Assembly (NCBI GenBank): GCA_017536695.1
Contig: JAFXGX010000036.1
Location: 1 to 64,000, forward strand
Reading direction: 5' to 3'
Length of the DNA: 64,000 nucleotides
Origin: Bacteroidaceae bacterium
GTDB taxonomy: Bacteria; Bacteroidota; Bacteroidia; Bacteroidales; Bacteroidaceae
The notes under the pieces were generated by a model, which saw nothing but the letters and a program-made list of their open reading frames with translations, searched no databases and had not been told where the DNA came from. Position numbers and translations under genes: made by a program. The first letter of the stretch is position 1, and each line of letters begins with the position of its first letter. This document shows positions 55,594 through 64,000 of the stretch, piece by piece.

Positions 55594-56724
55594 CTATAGC
55601 CTGCGTGTGACGTTTTCAAGCATGCTCTTCTTCCATGCAGCATAGTCGTCCATGAGGATGTGCTTGCGCGCTTCCTGTGTCAGCCATACATAGAAAGCGA
55701 GGTTGTGTATCGATGCTATCTCCAGTGCGAGCAGTTCCTGTGCAATGAAAAGGTGGCGCAGATAGGCCTTGCTGTAGAGGGTGTCGACAAATGAGGCACC
55801 CTCCTCCTCAATGGGAGAGAAATCATATTTCCACTTTTCGTTGCGCATGTTCATTATGCCGTTCTTGGTGAAGAGCATCGCGTTACGACCGTTGCGTGTG
55901 GGCATAACGCAGTCGAACATGTCGACACCGCGCTCAATAGCCTCAAGGATGTTGGCCGGCGTGCCTACTCCCATCAGATAGCGTGGCTTCTCTGTTGGCA
56001 GTATTTCGTTCACGACCTCAATCATCTCATACATCTTTTCGGCGGGTTCGCCGACAGCGAGTCCACCGATAGCGTTGCCCGCAGCCTCTTTCGATGCAAT
56101 GAACTCGGCCGACTGTCGGCGCAGGTCGGGATAGACGCAACCCTGTACAATGGGGAAGAGCTGCTGCTCGTACCCGTAGAGTGGGGAGGTCTCCGATAAT
56201 CTTCCTATGCAGCGGTCGAGCCAGCGGTGTGTCCTCTCCATAGATTTTTTGGCATAGTTGTAGTCGGCTGTTCCCGGAGTACACTCATCGAATGCCATGA
56301 TTATGTCGGCACCGATGCTGCGCTCGATGTCCATGACTCTCTCGGGCGAGAAGAAGTGCTTCGAGCCGTCGATGTGCGAACGGAACTCCACACCCTCTTC
56401 GCTCATTTTGCGTATGTCCTTGAGCGAGAAGACCTGGAAACCGCCGCTGTCGGTAAGTATGGGGCGGTCCCAGGCGTTGAATCTGTGAAGGCCGTCGGCC
56501 TTTTCGAGCACGTCCAACCCCGGACGCAGATAGAGATGATATGTGTTGCCCAGGATTATCTGTGCCTTAATGTCGTTTTTCAGGTGCGGTATCTGCACGC
56601 CCTTTACGGAGCCTACTGTCCCCACCGGCATGAATATCGGGGTCATTATCTCTCCGTGGTCGGTCGAGAGTACTCCTGCCCGGGCCTTGCTGCAGCTGTC
56701 GGTATGTAGAAGGTTGAATTTCAT
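55594..56724 (-). CDS. tgt: tRNA-guanine transglycosylase
   Basis: The 376-residue enzyme swaps guanine 34 for a queuine precursor in tRNA-Asp, -Asn, -His and -Tyr. DSGGFQVFSL near residue 90 and MAFDECTPG near 143 hold the catalytic Asp residues, and VGTPANILEAIERGVDMFDCVMPTRNGR with the second Asp is near 250. The zinc site of most bacterial enzymes (CxCxxC before a distal His) is replaced by SFVD-type sequence before AYLRHLF, so no zinc ligand cysteines remain. The gene precedes the LptG-like gene by 42 bp. Confidence 0.96.
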   Translation of the reverse strand: MKFNLLHTDSCSKARAGVLSTDHGEIMTPIFMPVGTVGSVKGVQIPHLKNDIKAQIILGNTYHLYLRPGLDVLEKADGLHRFNAWDRPILTDSGGFQVFSLKDIRKMSEEGVEFRSHIDGSKHFFSPERVMDIERSIGADIIMAFDECTPGTADYNYAKKSMERTHRWLDRCIGRLSETSPLYGYEQQLFPIVQGCVYPDLRRQSAEFIASKEAAGNAIGGLAVGEPAEKMYEMIEVVNEILPTEKPRYLMGVGTPANILEAIERGVDMFDCVMPTRNGRNAMLFTKNGIMNMRNEKWKYDFSPIEEEGASFVDTLYSKAYLRHLFIAQELLALEIASIHNLAFYVWLTQEARKHILMDDYAAWKKSMLENVTRRL

Positions 56725-56763
56725 TTATTCTTATTGTGTCGTTATGTCAATCTGAATTAACCT

Positions 56764-59217
56764 TTATTCGGTAAGCCTGATAGGATTCTTCACTTTCTTG
56801 TCGAGCAGGGCAATCTTTAATACATCCATAATGTCTTTTACGTAATGGAATGTGAGCCCTGTCACATACATCTCGGGGATATCCTCAATGTTGCGTCTGT
56901 TCTCCTCGCATATGATGATGTCGGTTATTCCGGCACGCTTGGCAGCCAGAATCTTCTCTTTTATTCCTCCGACGGGCAGAACCTTGCCGCGTAGTGTTAT
57001 CTCACCTGTCATGGCAATGTTTGGCTTGACCTGACGCTGTGTCAGTGCCGATACGAGTGCTGTGGCCATGGTGATGCCTGCCGATGGACCGTCCTTGGGT
57101 ATGGCGCCCTCGGGAACGTGCAGATGGATGTTCCACTTCTCGAACACCTCATAGGGAATATCAAACTCTGCTGCATGTGACTTGATGTATTCCAGAGCAA
57201 GCATCGCCGACTCCTTCATTACGTCACCGAGGTTTCCTGTCAATGTCAGTTTCTCTCCCTTGCCACGGCTGAGGCTTGTCTCTATGAACAGTATTTCGCC
57301 GCCCACTGCCGTCCATGCAAGGCCTGTGACAACGCCGGCATATTCGTTACCTTGGTATTTCTCGCGGGAGAACTCTCTCACACCAAGCAGTTCCTTCAGG
57401 TCTTCCGGCTTTACGCTCTTTATCTCAATCTCCCCGTTCATCGCCTTCCGGCATGCGAGACGGCGGAATATCTTGCCGATTTTCTTTTCGAGTCCTCTGA
57501 CTCCCGATTCGCGGGTGTAACCCTCGATAATCTGCTCCAGCGCAGCCTTGCTTATGGTTACCTTCTCCTTTGCAATGCCGTTTGCTTCCTTCTCCTTTGG
57601 TACGAGGTGGCGCTTGGCAATCTCAATCTTTTCCTCGGTCAGATAGCCGCTCACTTCAATGAGCTCCATACGGTCGAGCAGCGGGGCGGGGATGTCTGCC
57701 AGATTGTTGGCTGTCGCAATGAACATTACTTTCGAGAGGTCATAGTCGACGTCGAGGAAGTTGTCATGGAATGCCACGTTCTGCTCGGGGTCGAGAACCT
57801 CGAGGAGTGCCGATGACGGGTCGCCATGCATCCTGTCCTTGCCTACCTTGTCAATCTCGTCAAGGATGAATACCGGGTTGTCCGAGCCTGCCTTTACAAT
57901 GCTCTTCAGTATGCGTCCGAGCATGGCACCTACATATGTCCTTCGGTGTCCGCGTATCTCCGACTCGTCGTGAATGCCACCGAGTGACATCCTTACATAT
58001 TCTCTCTTGAGTGATTTTGCAATTGATTTTCCGAGTGAGGTCTTGCCTACTCCCGGAGGACCATAGAGGCAGATGATTGGTGACTTCAGGTCGCCGCGCA
58101 TTTTTATGACTGCCAGATGCTCCAGGATTCTCTCTTTTACTTTCTCAAGGCCATAATGGTCGCTGTCAAGAACCTTGCGGGCGTTGCTGATATCGAGGTT
58201 GTCGGTGGTGCACTTTCCCCATGGCAGGCTCACGAACTGTTGCAGGTAGTTGAGCTGTACATGATAGTCGGGGCTCTGCGGGTTTATGCGGTCGAGCTTT
58301 GCCAGCTCCTTTTCAAAAATCTCGGCTATTGCCGGACTCCAGTTTTTCTGCTCGGCCTTTTCCTGCAGTTCTATGCAGTCCTGCTCCTGTATGCTGCCGC
58401 CGAGCTCCTCCTGAAGGTTCTTTATATGCTGTTGGACAAAGTATTCTCTCTGCTGCTGGTCAATCTCTTTGTGTGTCTTGTCCATTATACGCTGATGCAG
58501 GTCGATGAACTGCTTCTCACGGTCAAGGATGGCAAGGAGCATGAATGCGCGCTCCTTGATGGAATTCTCGCTGAGCAGTGCAATCTTGTCTTTTAGCGGC
58601 ATTTTGATGTTCGCACACAGGAAATTGAGCATCTGTATCTCTTCGTGGATGGTGCCCATGTTGTATGTTGCCTCCTCGGTGTTCTCTGACATCCTCAGTA
58701 TCTCAATTGCTGCATCCTTGCAGCTCTTGATGAGTATGTGGAACTCCTCATCGACGTCCATCTTCTCGGGTATGCTGCTTACTGCTCCTTTGAAATAAGG
58801 ACGGTCGCTGTAAATGCTCTCGAGCTCAATCTTCTGCATTCCCTGAAGAATGACGGTCGTGGTGTTGTCGGGCATTTCCAGCACACGTGCAATCGTTGCC
58901 GTTGTTCCAATGGTGTACACATCATCAATACCCGGCTCTTCAATCTTCGGGTCTTTCTGACATACAACGGCAATCCTTGCTTTGGGTGTCTTTTTTACTG
59001 CGTCAATAAGCTTCTGTGAAGATTTGCGTCCTACAGTTACCGGCAGTATGGTTGTCGGGAACAATACCATGTTGCGCAGAGGCAGTAGAGGCATTATCTC
59101 ACTTTTGTGGATTTTGTCTGTGTCATCCATTTTGAACTCTGCGATTATTGAAATCGGCTTGTCGTCGTTCTCCTCCTCGATAATCTCCGGCTTATTGTCG
59201 ATATCTTTTTTCTTCAT
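56764..59217 (-). CDS. lon: Lon protease
   Basis: The 817-residue ATP-dependent protease has an N-terminal substrate-binding domain (about 40-240, starting [23 protein letters not shown]), a coiled-coil region (about 245-330), an AAA+ module with Walker [13 protein letters not shown] near residue 390 and Walker [11 protein letters not shown], and a C-terminal protease domain with the Ser-Lys dyad in [12 protein letters not shown] and [16 protein letters not shown]. It degrades misfolded and short-lived proteins. A good -7 box (TATATTTG) lies 55 bp upstream. Confidence 0.98.
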   Translation of the reverse strand: MKKKDIDNKPEIIEEENDDKPISIIAEFKMDDTDKIHKSEIMPLLPLRNMVLFPTTILPVTVGRKSSQKLIDAVKKTPKARIAVVCQKDPKIEEPGIDDVYTIGTTATIARVLEMPDNTTTVILQGMQKIELESIYSDRPYFKGAVSSIPEKMDVDEEFHILIKSCKDAAIEILRMSENTEEATYNMGTIHEEIQMLNFLCANIKMPLKDKIALLSENSIKERAFMLLAILDREKQFIDLHQRIMDKTHKEIDQQQREYFVQQHIKNLQEELGGSIQEQDCIELQEKAEQKNWSPAIAEIFEKELAKLDRINPQSPDYHVQLNYLQQFVSLPWGKCTTDNLDISNARKVLDSDHYGLEKVKERILEHLAVIKMRGDLKSPIICLYGPPGVGKTSLGKSIAKSLKREYVRMSLGGIHDESEIRGHRRTYVGAMLGRILKSIVKAGSDNPVFILDEIDKVGKDRMHGDPSSALLEVLDPEQNVAFHDNFLDVDYDLSKVMFIATANNLADIPAPLLDRMELIEVSGYLTEEKIEIAKRHLVPKEKEANGIAKEKVTISKAALEQIIEGYTRESGVRGLEKKIGKIFRRLACRKAMNGEIEIKSVKPEDLKELLGVREFSREKYQGNEYAGVVTGLAWTAVGGEILFIETSLSRGKGEKLTLTGNLGDVMKESAMLALEYIKSHAAEFDIPYEVFEKWNIHLHVPEGAIPKDGPSAGITMATALVSALTQRQVKPNIAMTGEITLRGKVLPVGGIKEKILAAKRAGITDIIICEENRRNIEDIPEMYVTGLTFHYVKDIMDVLKIALLDKKVKNPIRLTE

Positions 59218-59272
59218 ATATGATCTTTTTTGTTTATCAGTTGCAGTCGGTCGACTGCTTGTTTACAATCTG

Positions 59273-59280
59273 CAAATATA
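59273..59280 (-). promoter_or_regulatory. -7 box (TATATTTG) of lon
   Basis: Exact TAnnTTTG match on the minus strand, 56 bp upstream of the lon ATG. Confidence 0.5.
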
Positions 59281-59428
59281 CTTCTTTTTGTTGAGTTTTG
59301 GAAACATTTGCCTATATTATAATATAATTAAACATAAATACTATTCTTTTTGTGAGTGTGGGGCTGGTGTTTTGAGATAAAAATGTTATTTAACATGCTT
59401 TTATGGCTCAATTTATTCCAAAATGTGT

Positions 59429-59436
59429 TAACTTTG
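59429..59436 (+). promoter_or_regulatory. -7 box (TAACTTTG) of the lipid kinase gene
   Basis: Exact match 27 bp upstream of the TTG start at 59463; supports transcription beginning near 59443. Confidence 0.5.
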
Positions 59437-59462
59437 CGCTGTCAATTAAAATGTAGTCTGTC

Positions 59463-60419
59463 TTGGATAGAAAAAAGAGCATATTGTTTCTTGTAAACCC
59501 AAAATCGGGTGTCCAGAAAAAGAAGAATATACCACGCTTGATTGAGAAATATATTGACAAAACAAAGTTTGATTTCTCTATTGAAACCACCCAGTATGCG
59601 GGACATGCCGGCGAACTTGCCAAAGAGGCTGCTGAACGTGGTGTGGATGTGGTCGTTGCTGTCGGTGGCGACGGGACGGTCAATGAGGTGGGTTCTTCTC
59701 TTGTGCATACCGATACGGCTTTGGGGGTAATACCTTGTGGCTCGGGTAATGGCTTTGCCCGTCACGTGGGTGTGCCTATTGATGTGCGCAAGGCGATTGA
59801 CTTTATAAATGCTTCGGCAATATCCCGTGTCGATTACGGGAAGATTAACGGGCGTCCTTTCTTCTGTGCTTGCGGTGTGGGTTTCGATGCACTCGTGAGT
59901 GACCATTTTGCCCAAGGGGGGCGAAGAGGAATGTTCAGCTACATTCAGAAGACATTGACCGATTGGGTTACATACAAACCTGAGACATACAAGATTGAGA
60001 CTCCGCATTTAAAAAAGAGTTTCAAGGCTTTTGTCATAGCATGCGGTAACGCTGCGCAGTATGGCAACAATGCTTATATCGCGCCTTATGCTTCTATGCG
60101 CGATGGTTTGCTTACAATCTCTATCATGGCGCCGTTCCTGCCGATAGAGGTGCCCGAGGTTGTCGCTCAGCTTTTCACAAGCAATTTTGTGGGTAGTGAC
60201 CACGTTACAATAATCTCTTCGCGTTGGGTAAAGATAAAGAGAAAAAGTGCGGGGCCTGTCCATTATGACGGTGAGCCATGCATGATGGATGCGGAGCTCC
60301 TTGTAGAGGTCATACCTTCGGGTCTTAAGGTTCTCGCTGCTGTAGGGTGGGATGGTACATGTACTCCGGTGCCTTTGTACAGACAGTTCTTCGATGTTGT
60401 CGCGGGTAATGTGAAATAA
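59463..60419 (+). CDS. Diacylglycerol/lipid kinase family protein (YegS/DagK-like)
   Basis: The 318-residue protein has the NAD-kinase/diacylglycerol-kinase fold: LFLVNPKSG at the start, VAVGGDGTVNEVGSSL near residue 65, IPCGSGNGFARHVG near 98 and a C-terminal beta domain with VHYDGEPCMMD. It probably phosphorylates a lipid substrate. The frame can only start at TTG 59463 (LDRKKSILF); no ATG or GTG is available in a reasonable place and the promoter -7 box lies 27 bp upstream, so TTG is the likely start. Confidence 0.88.
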   Translation: MDRKKSILFLVNPKSGVQKKKNIPRLIEKYIDKTKFDFSIETTQYAGHAGELAKEAAERGVDVVVAVGGDGTVNEVGSSLVHTDTALGVIPCGSGNGFARHVGVPIDVRKAIDFINASAISRVDYGKINGRPFFCACGVGFDALVSDHFAQGGRRGMFSYIQKTLTDWVTYKPETYKIETPHLKKSFKAFVIACGNAAQYGNNAYIAPYASMRDGLLTISIMAPFLPIEVPEVVAQLFTSNFVGSDHVTIISSRWVKIKRKSAGPVHYDGEPCMMDAELLVEVIPSGLKVLAAVGWDGTCTPVPLYRQFFDVVAGNVK

Positions 60420-60442
60420 CTTGGAAATTTGGTTAAAAACCT

Positions 60443-61153
60443 TTACAGTATCTTTAGGTAGAAATCGCGCAGTATCTCCTGCGCGTCGTTGCTGTATGCG
60501 CCTTGCTCCTCTTCAAGGACAAGGGTCTTTGTCTCTGTGTCGCAATGGTATGCACGGATAAATTCCATGAGTACTCTTTTAGGCGCCTTGCGGGGGGTGG
60601 TCTTTATGTAGGTGATTCTTGAAGGAGAGAATCCTGCAAGCGCAGCTGCGTCTTTCCACTCTTCGATGATATCTGTGGGTATCACAATCGATATCTTACC
60701 ATCTGTGGTCAGCAGGGTAGTGGCTTTCTTGAAGAAACTGCCGCATTCAAGCGTGTCACTGTGACGGGCAAGCGTGCGTGATGAATCTTCGCATTTGAGG
60801 CTGTTGACAAAGTAGGGCGGGTTGCATACTATTGTATCGAACAGCTCCCGGGGTGAGTACTGTAATATGTCGGCGTTTAATATCTCTATCCTTTCGCTCC
60901 ACGGGCACGCGTTGACGTTTGCGGTGGCTTGGGCTGCAGCACTCTCTTCAATGTCAATGCCTGTTATTCTTGCACTGCACCGCTGTGCGGCCATTATGGC
61001 TATGAGTCCGCTGCCGCATCCTATGTCAAGTATTCTGCGGCTTTGTGAACAGTCGAACCAGCCGCCAAGCAGACAGCCGTCGGTGCCTACTTTCATGGCG
61101 CATCCTTGCTGTTCTATGGTAAATTGCTTGAATTTGAAGTAACTGTTCGACAT
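60443..61153 (-). CDS. tRNA1(Val) adenine N6-methyltransferase-like protein
   Basis: The 236-residue protein is a class I S-adenosylmethionine methyltransferase with DIGCGSGLIAIMAAQR (motif I), a GIDIEESAAAQA segment and the N6-adenine motif NPPYF. It begins FKFKQFTIEQQGCAMKVGTDGCLLGGW, the pattern of TrmN6 (YfiC), which methylates A37 of tRNA-Val. It ends 23 bp from the convergent lipid kinase gene. The tRNA-Thr gene lies just upstream. Confidence 0.88.
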   Translation of the reverse strand: MSNSYFKFKQFTIEQQGCAMKVGTDGCLLGGWFDCSQSRRILDIGCGSGLIAIMAAQRCSARITGIDIEESAAAQATANVNACPWSERIEILNADILQYSPRELFDTIVCNPPYFVNSLKCEDSSRTLARHSDTLECGSFFKKATTLLTTDGKISIVIPTDIIEEWKDAAALAGFSPSRITYIKTTPRKAPKRVLMEFIRAYHCDTETKTLVLEEEQGAYSNDAQEILRDFYLKIL

Positions 61154-61202
61154 TGCTTTTGTTCTCCTGAAAAGAAGGCTGCGTCATGACGCAGCCTTCT
61201 TG

Positions 61203-61275
<73 letters not shown>

Positions 61276-61310
61276 ATTAAGTTTATCTTGTCCTTGCCTT
61301 TGCATCCTCC

Positions 61311-61372
61311 AGACCTACTCCTCGTTTATGCTTTGGACGAATGCGTTGCTCTACCAACTGAGCTAATTCGGC
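61311..61372 (-). pseudogene. Truncated tRNA-Thr copy 1 (5' half)
   Basis: 61338-61372 is identical to the first 35 bases of the intact tRNA-Thr (acceptor 5' strand, D arm, start of anticodon stem). The 3' half is replaced; only an AGACCTAC fragment of the variable region persists. Confidence 0.8.
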
Positions 61373-61408
61373 GTTAAGTTTATCTTGTCCTTGCCTCAGC
61401 ATCCCCCA

Positions 61409-61469
61409 AACCTACTCCTTGTTTATGTTTTGGACGAATGCATTGCTCTACCAACTGAGCTAATTCGGC
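61409..61469 (-). pseudogene. Truncated tRNA-Thr copy 2 (5' half)
   Basis: 61435-61469 matches the first 35 bases of the tRNA with one difference. It lies exactly 97 bp from the first truncated copy and has the same replaced 3' half. Confidence 0.8.
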
Positions 61470-61546
61470 ATCATTTTTGTCGGTTGTAAGGTCTCTAAGG
61501 CCACTAAAGGGGGTAAAGGACCTAAAGGGACTATGCTTTTCCGTTG

Positions 61547-61578
61547 CGAAGATAGTGCAAATGGCGAAAATATCAAAA
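61547..61578 (-). promoter_or_regulatory. Promoter of the tRNA-Thr array
   Basis: On the minus strand TTTTG (61578-61574), a 19-bp spacer and TATCTTCG (61554-61547) match the Bacteroidetes promoter. Transcription would run through both truncated copies before the intact tRNA. Confidence 0.6.
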
Positions 61579-61612
61579 TTGAGAGCTTGCTTTTTTGAAA
61601 AATGTCATAAAG

Positions 61613-61645
61613 TTTGCTTCCGTTACGGTATTTTGGTTATCTTCG
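61613..61645 (+). promoter_or_regulatory. Promoter of the M20 dipeptidase gene
   Basis: TTTG at 61613-61616, a 21-bp spacer and TATCTTCG at 61638-61645. It shows that the true start codon is ATG 61674. Confidence 0.6.
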
Positions 61646-61673
61646 CATTGTTCAATATGTAATCTATATAATT

Positions 61674-63032
61674 ATGGAAGTAAAGAAATATATTCAGGAG
61701 AATGAGGAGCGTTTCCTCAAGGAGCTGGAGTCTTTGATAAGAATTCCGAGTATCAGTGCGAAGGCTGAACACAAGGCCGATATCGCGGCTTGTGCCGAGC
61801 GTTGGAAAGAGTTGCTTCTTGAAGCCGGTGTGGACAAAGCAGAGGTTATGCCTTCTGCTGGCAATCCGCTTGTGTATGTCGAGAAACTTGTTGACCCTTC
61901 TGCACCTACAGTGCTTGTCTACTCGCACTATGACGTTATGCCTGTTGAGCCGCTTGAGTTGTGGAACACCAATCCTTTTGAACTTGTCGTTAAGGATGGC
62001 CGCATGTGGGCGCGCGGTGCCGATGATGACAAGGGACAGGCAATGATTCAGGCAAAGGCATTCGAATATGTCGTTAAGAACGGCCTTCTGAAGCATAATG
62101 TGAAATTCATTTTTGAGGGCGAGGAGGAGATTGGCTCGCCAAGCCTCAATGCTTTCCTCAAAGAGAACAAGGAGCTGCTGAAGGCTGATGTGATTCTCGT
62201 CAGTGATACAAGTATGCTGGGCGCTGAACTTCCGTCGCTTACAACAGGCTTGCGCGGACTTGCGTATTGGGAGGTTGAAGTCACCGGTCCTAACCGTGAC
62301 CTCCACTCGGGTCATTTCGGCGGTGCGGTTGCCAACCCCATCAATGTGCTCTGCGAGATGATTGCGAAGATGACTGACGCTGATGGCCGCATTACAATTC
62401 CCGGTTTCTACGATGATGTAGAGGAACTGTCGAAGGAGGAGCGTGACATGCTTGCGTCAATTCCGTTTGATGAGGCTAAATACAAGGCTGCAATCGATGT
62501 CAATGCCCTGCGTGGCGAGAAGGGGTATTCTACCCTTGAACGAAACAGTTGCCGTCCGTCGTTCGACGTGTGCGGTATATGGGGCGGTTACACAGGCGAA
62601 GGCAGCAAGACAGTGCTCCCTTCAAAGGCATATGCAAAAGTTTCTTGCCGCCTTGTGGCTCATCAGGACCACGAGAAGATTTCAAAGATGTTCGTTGACT
62701 ATTTCTCATCACTTGCTCCTGATTGCGTGAAAGTAAAGATTACTCCCATGCATGGCGGTCAGGGATATGTGTGCCCCATTACCTTGCCTGCATATAAGGC
62801 TGCAGAGGCGGGCTTTGAGAAGGCTTTTGGCAAGAAGCCTCTTGCGGTGCGTCGTGGCGGAAGTATCCCCATTATCAGCGACTTCGAAAAGATTCTCGGC
62901 GTGAAGACCGTGCTCATGGGATTCGGTCTTGAGAGCGACGCAATTCACTCTCCGAACGAGAATTTCAACCTTGACATTTTCCGCAAGGGAATTGAAGCTG
63001 TGGTTGAGTTTCATAAGAACTATTCCAAATGA
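61674..63032 (+). CDS. M20-family dipeptidase (PepV/CNDP-like)
   Basis: The protein (452 residues from ATG 61674) is a di-zinc M20 peptidase of the beta-Ala-His dipeptidase branch. Metal and catalytic motifs are YSHYDVMPVEP near residue 85, RGADDDKGQ near 118, FEGEEEIGSPSL near 148 and a C-terminal IHSPNENF; the dimerisation lid (about 195-360) contains GPNRDLHSGHFGG. It hydrolyses dipeptides or similar small amides in the cytoplasm; there is no signal peptide. It is preceded by a good promoter and followed by a hairpin. Confidence 0.93.
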   Translation: MEVKKYIQENEERFLKELESLIRIPSISAKAEHKADIAACAERWKELLLEAGVDKAEVMPSAGNPLVYVEKLVDPSAPTVLVYSHYDVMPVEPLELWNTNPFELVVKDGRMWARGADDDKGQAMIQAKAFEYVVKNGLLKHNVKFIFEGEEEIGSPSLNAFLKENKELLKADVILVSDTSMLGAELPSLTTGLRGLAYWEVEVTGPNRDLHSGHFGGAVANPINVLCEMIAKMTDADGRITIPGFYDDVEELSKEERDMLASIPFDEAKYKAAIDVNALRGEKGYSTLERNSCRPSFDVCGIWGGYTGEGSKTVLPSKAYAKVSCRLVAHQDHEKISKMFVDYFSSLAPDCVKVKITPMHGGQGYVCPITLPAYKAAEAGFEKAFGKKPLAVRRGGSIPIISDFEKILGVKTVLMGFGLESDAIHSPNENFNLDIFRKGIEAVVEFHKNYSK

Positions 63033-63147
63033 TTGCTTCAAGATATTTCCATGTAGATGGGTTATGAGGTTGCATCGTGACGATGAGATATGTTTTATTA
63101 CTAGAAGATACCATCTACAGGATCTTTGGTACAAAACAAGCATTAAC

Positions 63148-63178
63148 GAAGCGGAATTATCGATAGATGTTCCGCTTC
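63148..63178 (+). terminator. Hairpin in the gap after the dipeptidase gene
   Basis: Perfect 9-bp arms GAAGCGGAA and TTCCGCTTC with a 13-nt loop, without a real T-run, so termination strength is uncertain. The rest of the 242-bp gap shows nothing. Confidence 0.45.
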
Positions 63179-63274
63179 TATGTTTAATAGAATTATTCCA
63201 TTGGTTGATTGATTTTTTTTGTCCCTTTTGTGCTTTTACTATTTATTTGTGGTGTAAATAAAAAGAAATAGCTT

Positions 63275-63655
63275 ATGAGAAAATTTACTTTTTTGTGTTT
63301 GTTTTTTGTAGGACTGTTTACTGTATATGCCGAAAATACCTACTCGTATCTGACTTTTGAAATGACGGATGGTGCAAAATTTTCTGTGCAGGCATCATCG
63401 CTTTCTCTATCTGTCAAAGGAAATGTCCTGACGGTAGGAGAATATGAATTTGTTGTTTCCAATCTGACTAAAATGTATTTTTCCGCAGTTAATGAAACGA
63501 CAACGACCAAAGTTGATACTGTAGCGGATGCTGCATTTGACGAGGCTGTGGAAATCTATAATCTGAAGGGAGAAAAGGTGGGGAAAAAGGAACTCTCAAA
63601 AGGTGTGTTTATTGTAAAAAAGAGGAATGGAACAAATAAAATAGTTGTAAGATGA
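63275..63655 (+). CDS. Small secreted protein with type IX-like tail
   Basis: The 126-residue protein has a signal peptide (about 1-19, ending VYA), a beta-strand segment (YLTFEMTDGAKFSV... and VLTVGEYEFVVSNLTKMYFS) and a C-terminal tail of the surface-protein type (VEIYNLKGEKVGKKEL...GVFIVKKRNG...IVV). It looks like the minimal carrier of such a tail, as seen for companions of carbohydrate-binding surface proteins. Its stop overlaps the next start codon by 4 bp (ATGA), so the two are coupled. Function unknown. Confidence 0.7.
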   Translation: MRKFTFLCLFFVGLFTVYAENTYSYLTFEMTDGAKFSVQASSLSLSVKGNVLTVGEYEFVVSNLTKMYFSAVNETTTTKVDTVADAAFDEAVEIYNLKGEKVGKKELSKGVFIVKKRNGTNKIVVR

Positions 63656-64000
63656 AAAAGATTTATATTTGTTTTGTGGCCTTTTTATTAGCATTTACAG
63701 CCGTTGGCCAAACATTTAATGTGCAAGTTGGCAATGTTGTTTACCGATTCCCGGCTTCGCGCACAGGTGACATGGAGTTTGTTGATGGCAATTTGCTTGT
63801 AGTCATGGGTAAGAGTTTCGCTTTGGCTGATGTAGATGCAATGAGCGTTAATGAGGTCTCTGTCCAAGATAACAATGTTGTCATAAGTTATAATGGAGAA
63901 GCCGCTATGGTTGAGGTATCTGGTAATGTGGCGCAGTTTGTCGATGTTACGGTGAAAGGCGCTCATGTGAGTGTCGCACAGTCGAACGTGGATGCCGTTG
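63652..64000 (+). CDS. Secreted carbohydrate-binding domain protein, 5' part only
   Basis: The first 116 codons are present, and the gene runs off the window. A signal peptide (about 1-20, AVGQ) is followed by a beta-rich region starting TFNVQVGNVVYRFPAS, which repeats the pattern of short strands around a FALADVDAMSV core, and by DVTVKGAHVSVAQSN. This resembles the N-terminus of Bacteroidales surface proteins that carry a Cthe_2159-type (DUF4353) carbohydrate-binding helix domain. The assignment rests on the N-terminal portion only. Confidence 0.6.
   Translation, partial: MKKIYICFVAFLLAFTAVGQTFNVQVGNVVYRFPASRTGDMEFVDGNLLVVMGKSFALADVDAMSVNEVSVQDNNVVISYNGEAAMVEVSGNVAQFVDVTVKGAHVSVAQSNVDAV

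Noticed and set aside
61481..61530. CTAAAGG-rich stretch near the tRNA array
   Set aside because: Short degenerate repeats with no consistent period; not a CRISPR array or defined element.

Overview
The window reads as a chromosomal segment of a gut-type member of the order Bacteroidales (Bacteroides/Prevotella-like). The evidence is the repeated Bacteroidetes promoter form (TTTG, 19-21 bp, TAnnTTTG or TAnnTTCG) ahead of many genes, a class III glutamine synthetase, a DapL-type lysine pathway, paired DUF6048/DUF6452 genes, a GH29 fucosidase, and secreted proteins ending in a type IX-secretion-like tail (DLQGRK...GIYIINGKK). Genus-level placement is inference. No phage, integrase, transposase or CRISPR array is visible.

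Layout. 1-6.9 kb: membrane-bound AraC regulator, a decayed gene fragment, secreted alpha-L-fucosidase, a GEVED-domain surface protein and an amino-sugar-kinase-like phosphotransferase. 6.9-11.9 kb (minus): FKBP lipoprotein, BadF-type amino-sugar kinase, AmpG-like permease, glutamate dehydrogenase. 12.2-20.2 kb: large secreted PCMD/GEVED protein, a kinase-RapZ fusion, an acyl-CoA synthetase, a MarC protein and a lineage-type hypothetical. 20.3-22.5 kb: an AbiH-family defence gene with a long N-terminal extension, followed by a compact multi-helix structured RNA candidate with its own terminator. 22.5-40.4 kb: a striking glutamine island, with purF-carA-carB-guaA-pyrG leftward and an aminotransferase paralogue, glnN, dapF, dapL, nadE and an Lrp regulator rightward from a shared divergent promoter region. 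40.6-44.3 kb (minus): ApbE and a membrane/envelope operon. 44.6-52.2 kb: MurU-like nucleotidyltransferase, secreted OB-fold protein, aspS, a 58-aa membrane peptide and DPP IV. 52.4-59.2 kb (minus): gamma-carbonic anhydrase-like protein, DEAD helicase, LptG-like permease, tgt, lon. 59.4-64 kb: lipid kinase, TrmN6-like methylase, tRNA-Thr with two truncated copies, M20 dipeptidase and the start of a new surface-protein operon.

Functional links. Three genes spread over the window (AmpG-like permease plus BadF kinase, kinase-RapZ fusion, MurU-like enzyme) could together form a cell-wall amino-sugar salvage route; this is inference. The glutamine island gathers almost every kind of glutamine-consuming amidotransferase with glutamine synthetase and an Lrp regulator.

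Most unusual items: (1) the first aminotransferase of the glutamine island has Arg in place of the PLP-binding lysine while its paralogue four genes on keeps Lys; (2) the structured RNA after abiH; (3) a hairpin repeat family that has carried gene 3' ends with it: it holds partial copies of the gdhA stop region, and a near-identical secretion-tail-plus-hairpin cassette lies at the ends of two unrelated secreted-protein genes 31 kb apart; (4) a tRNA-Thr with two upstream 5'-half copies.
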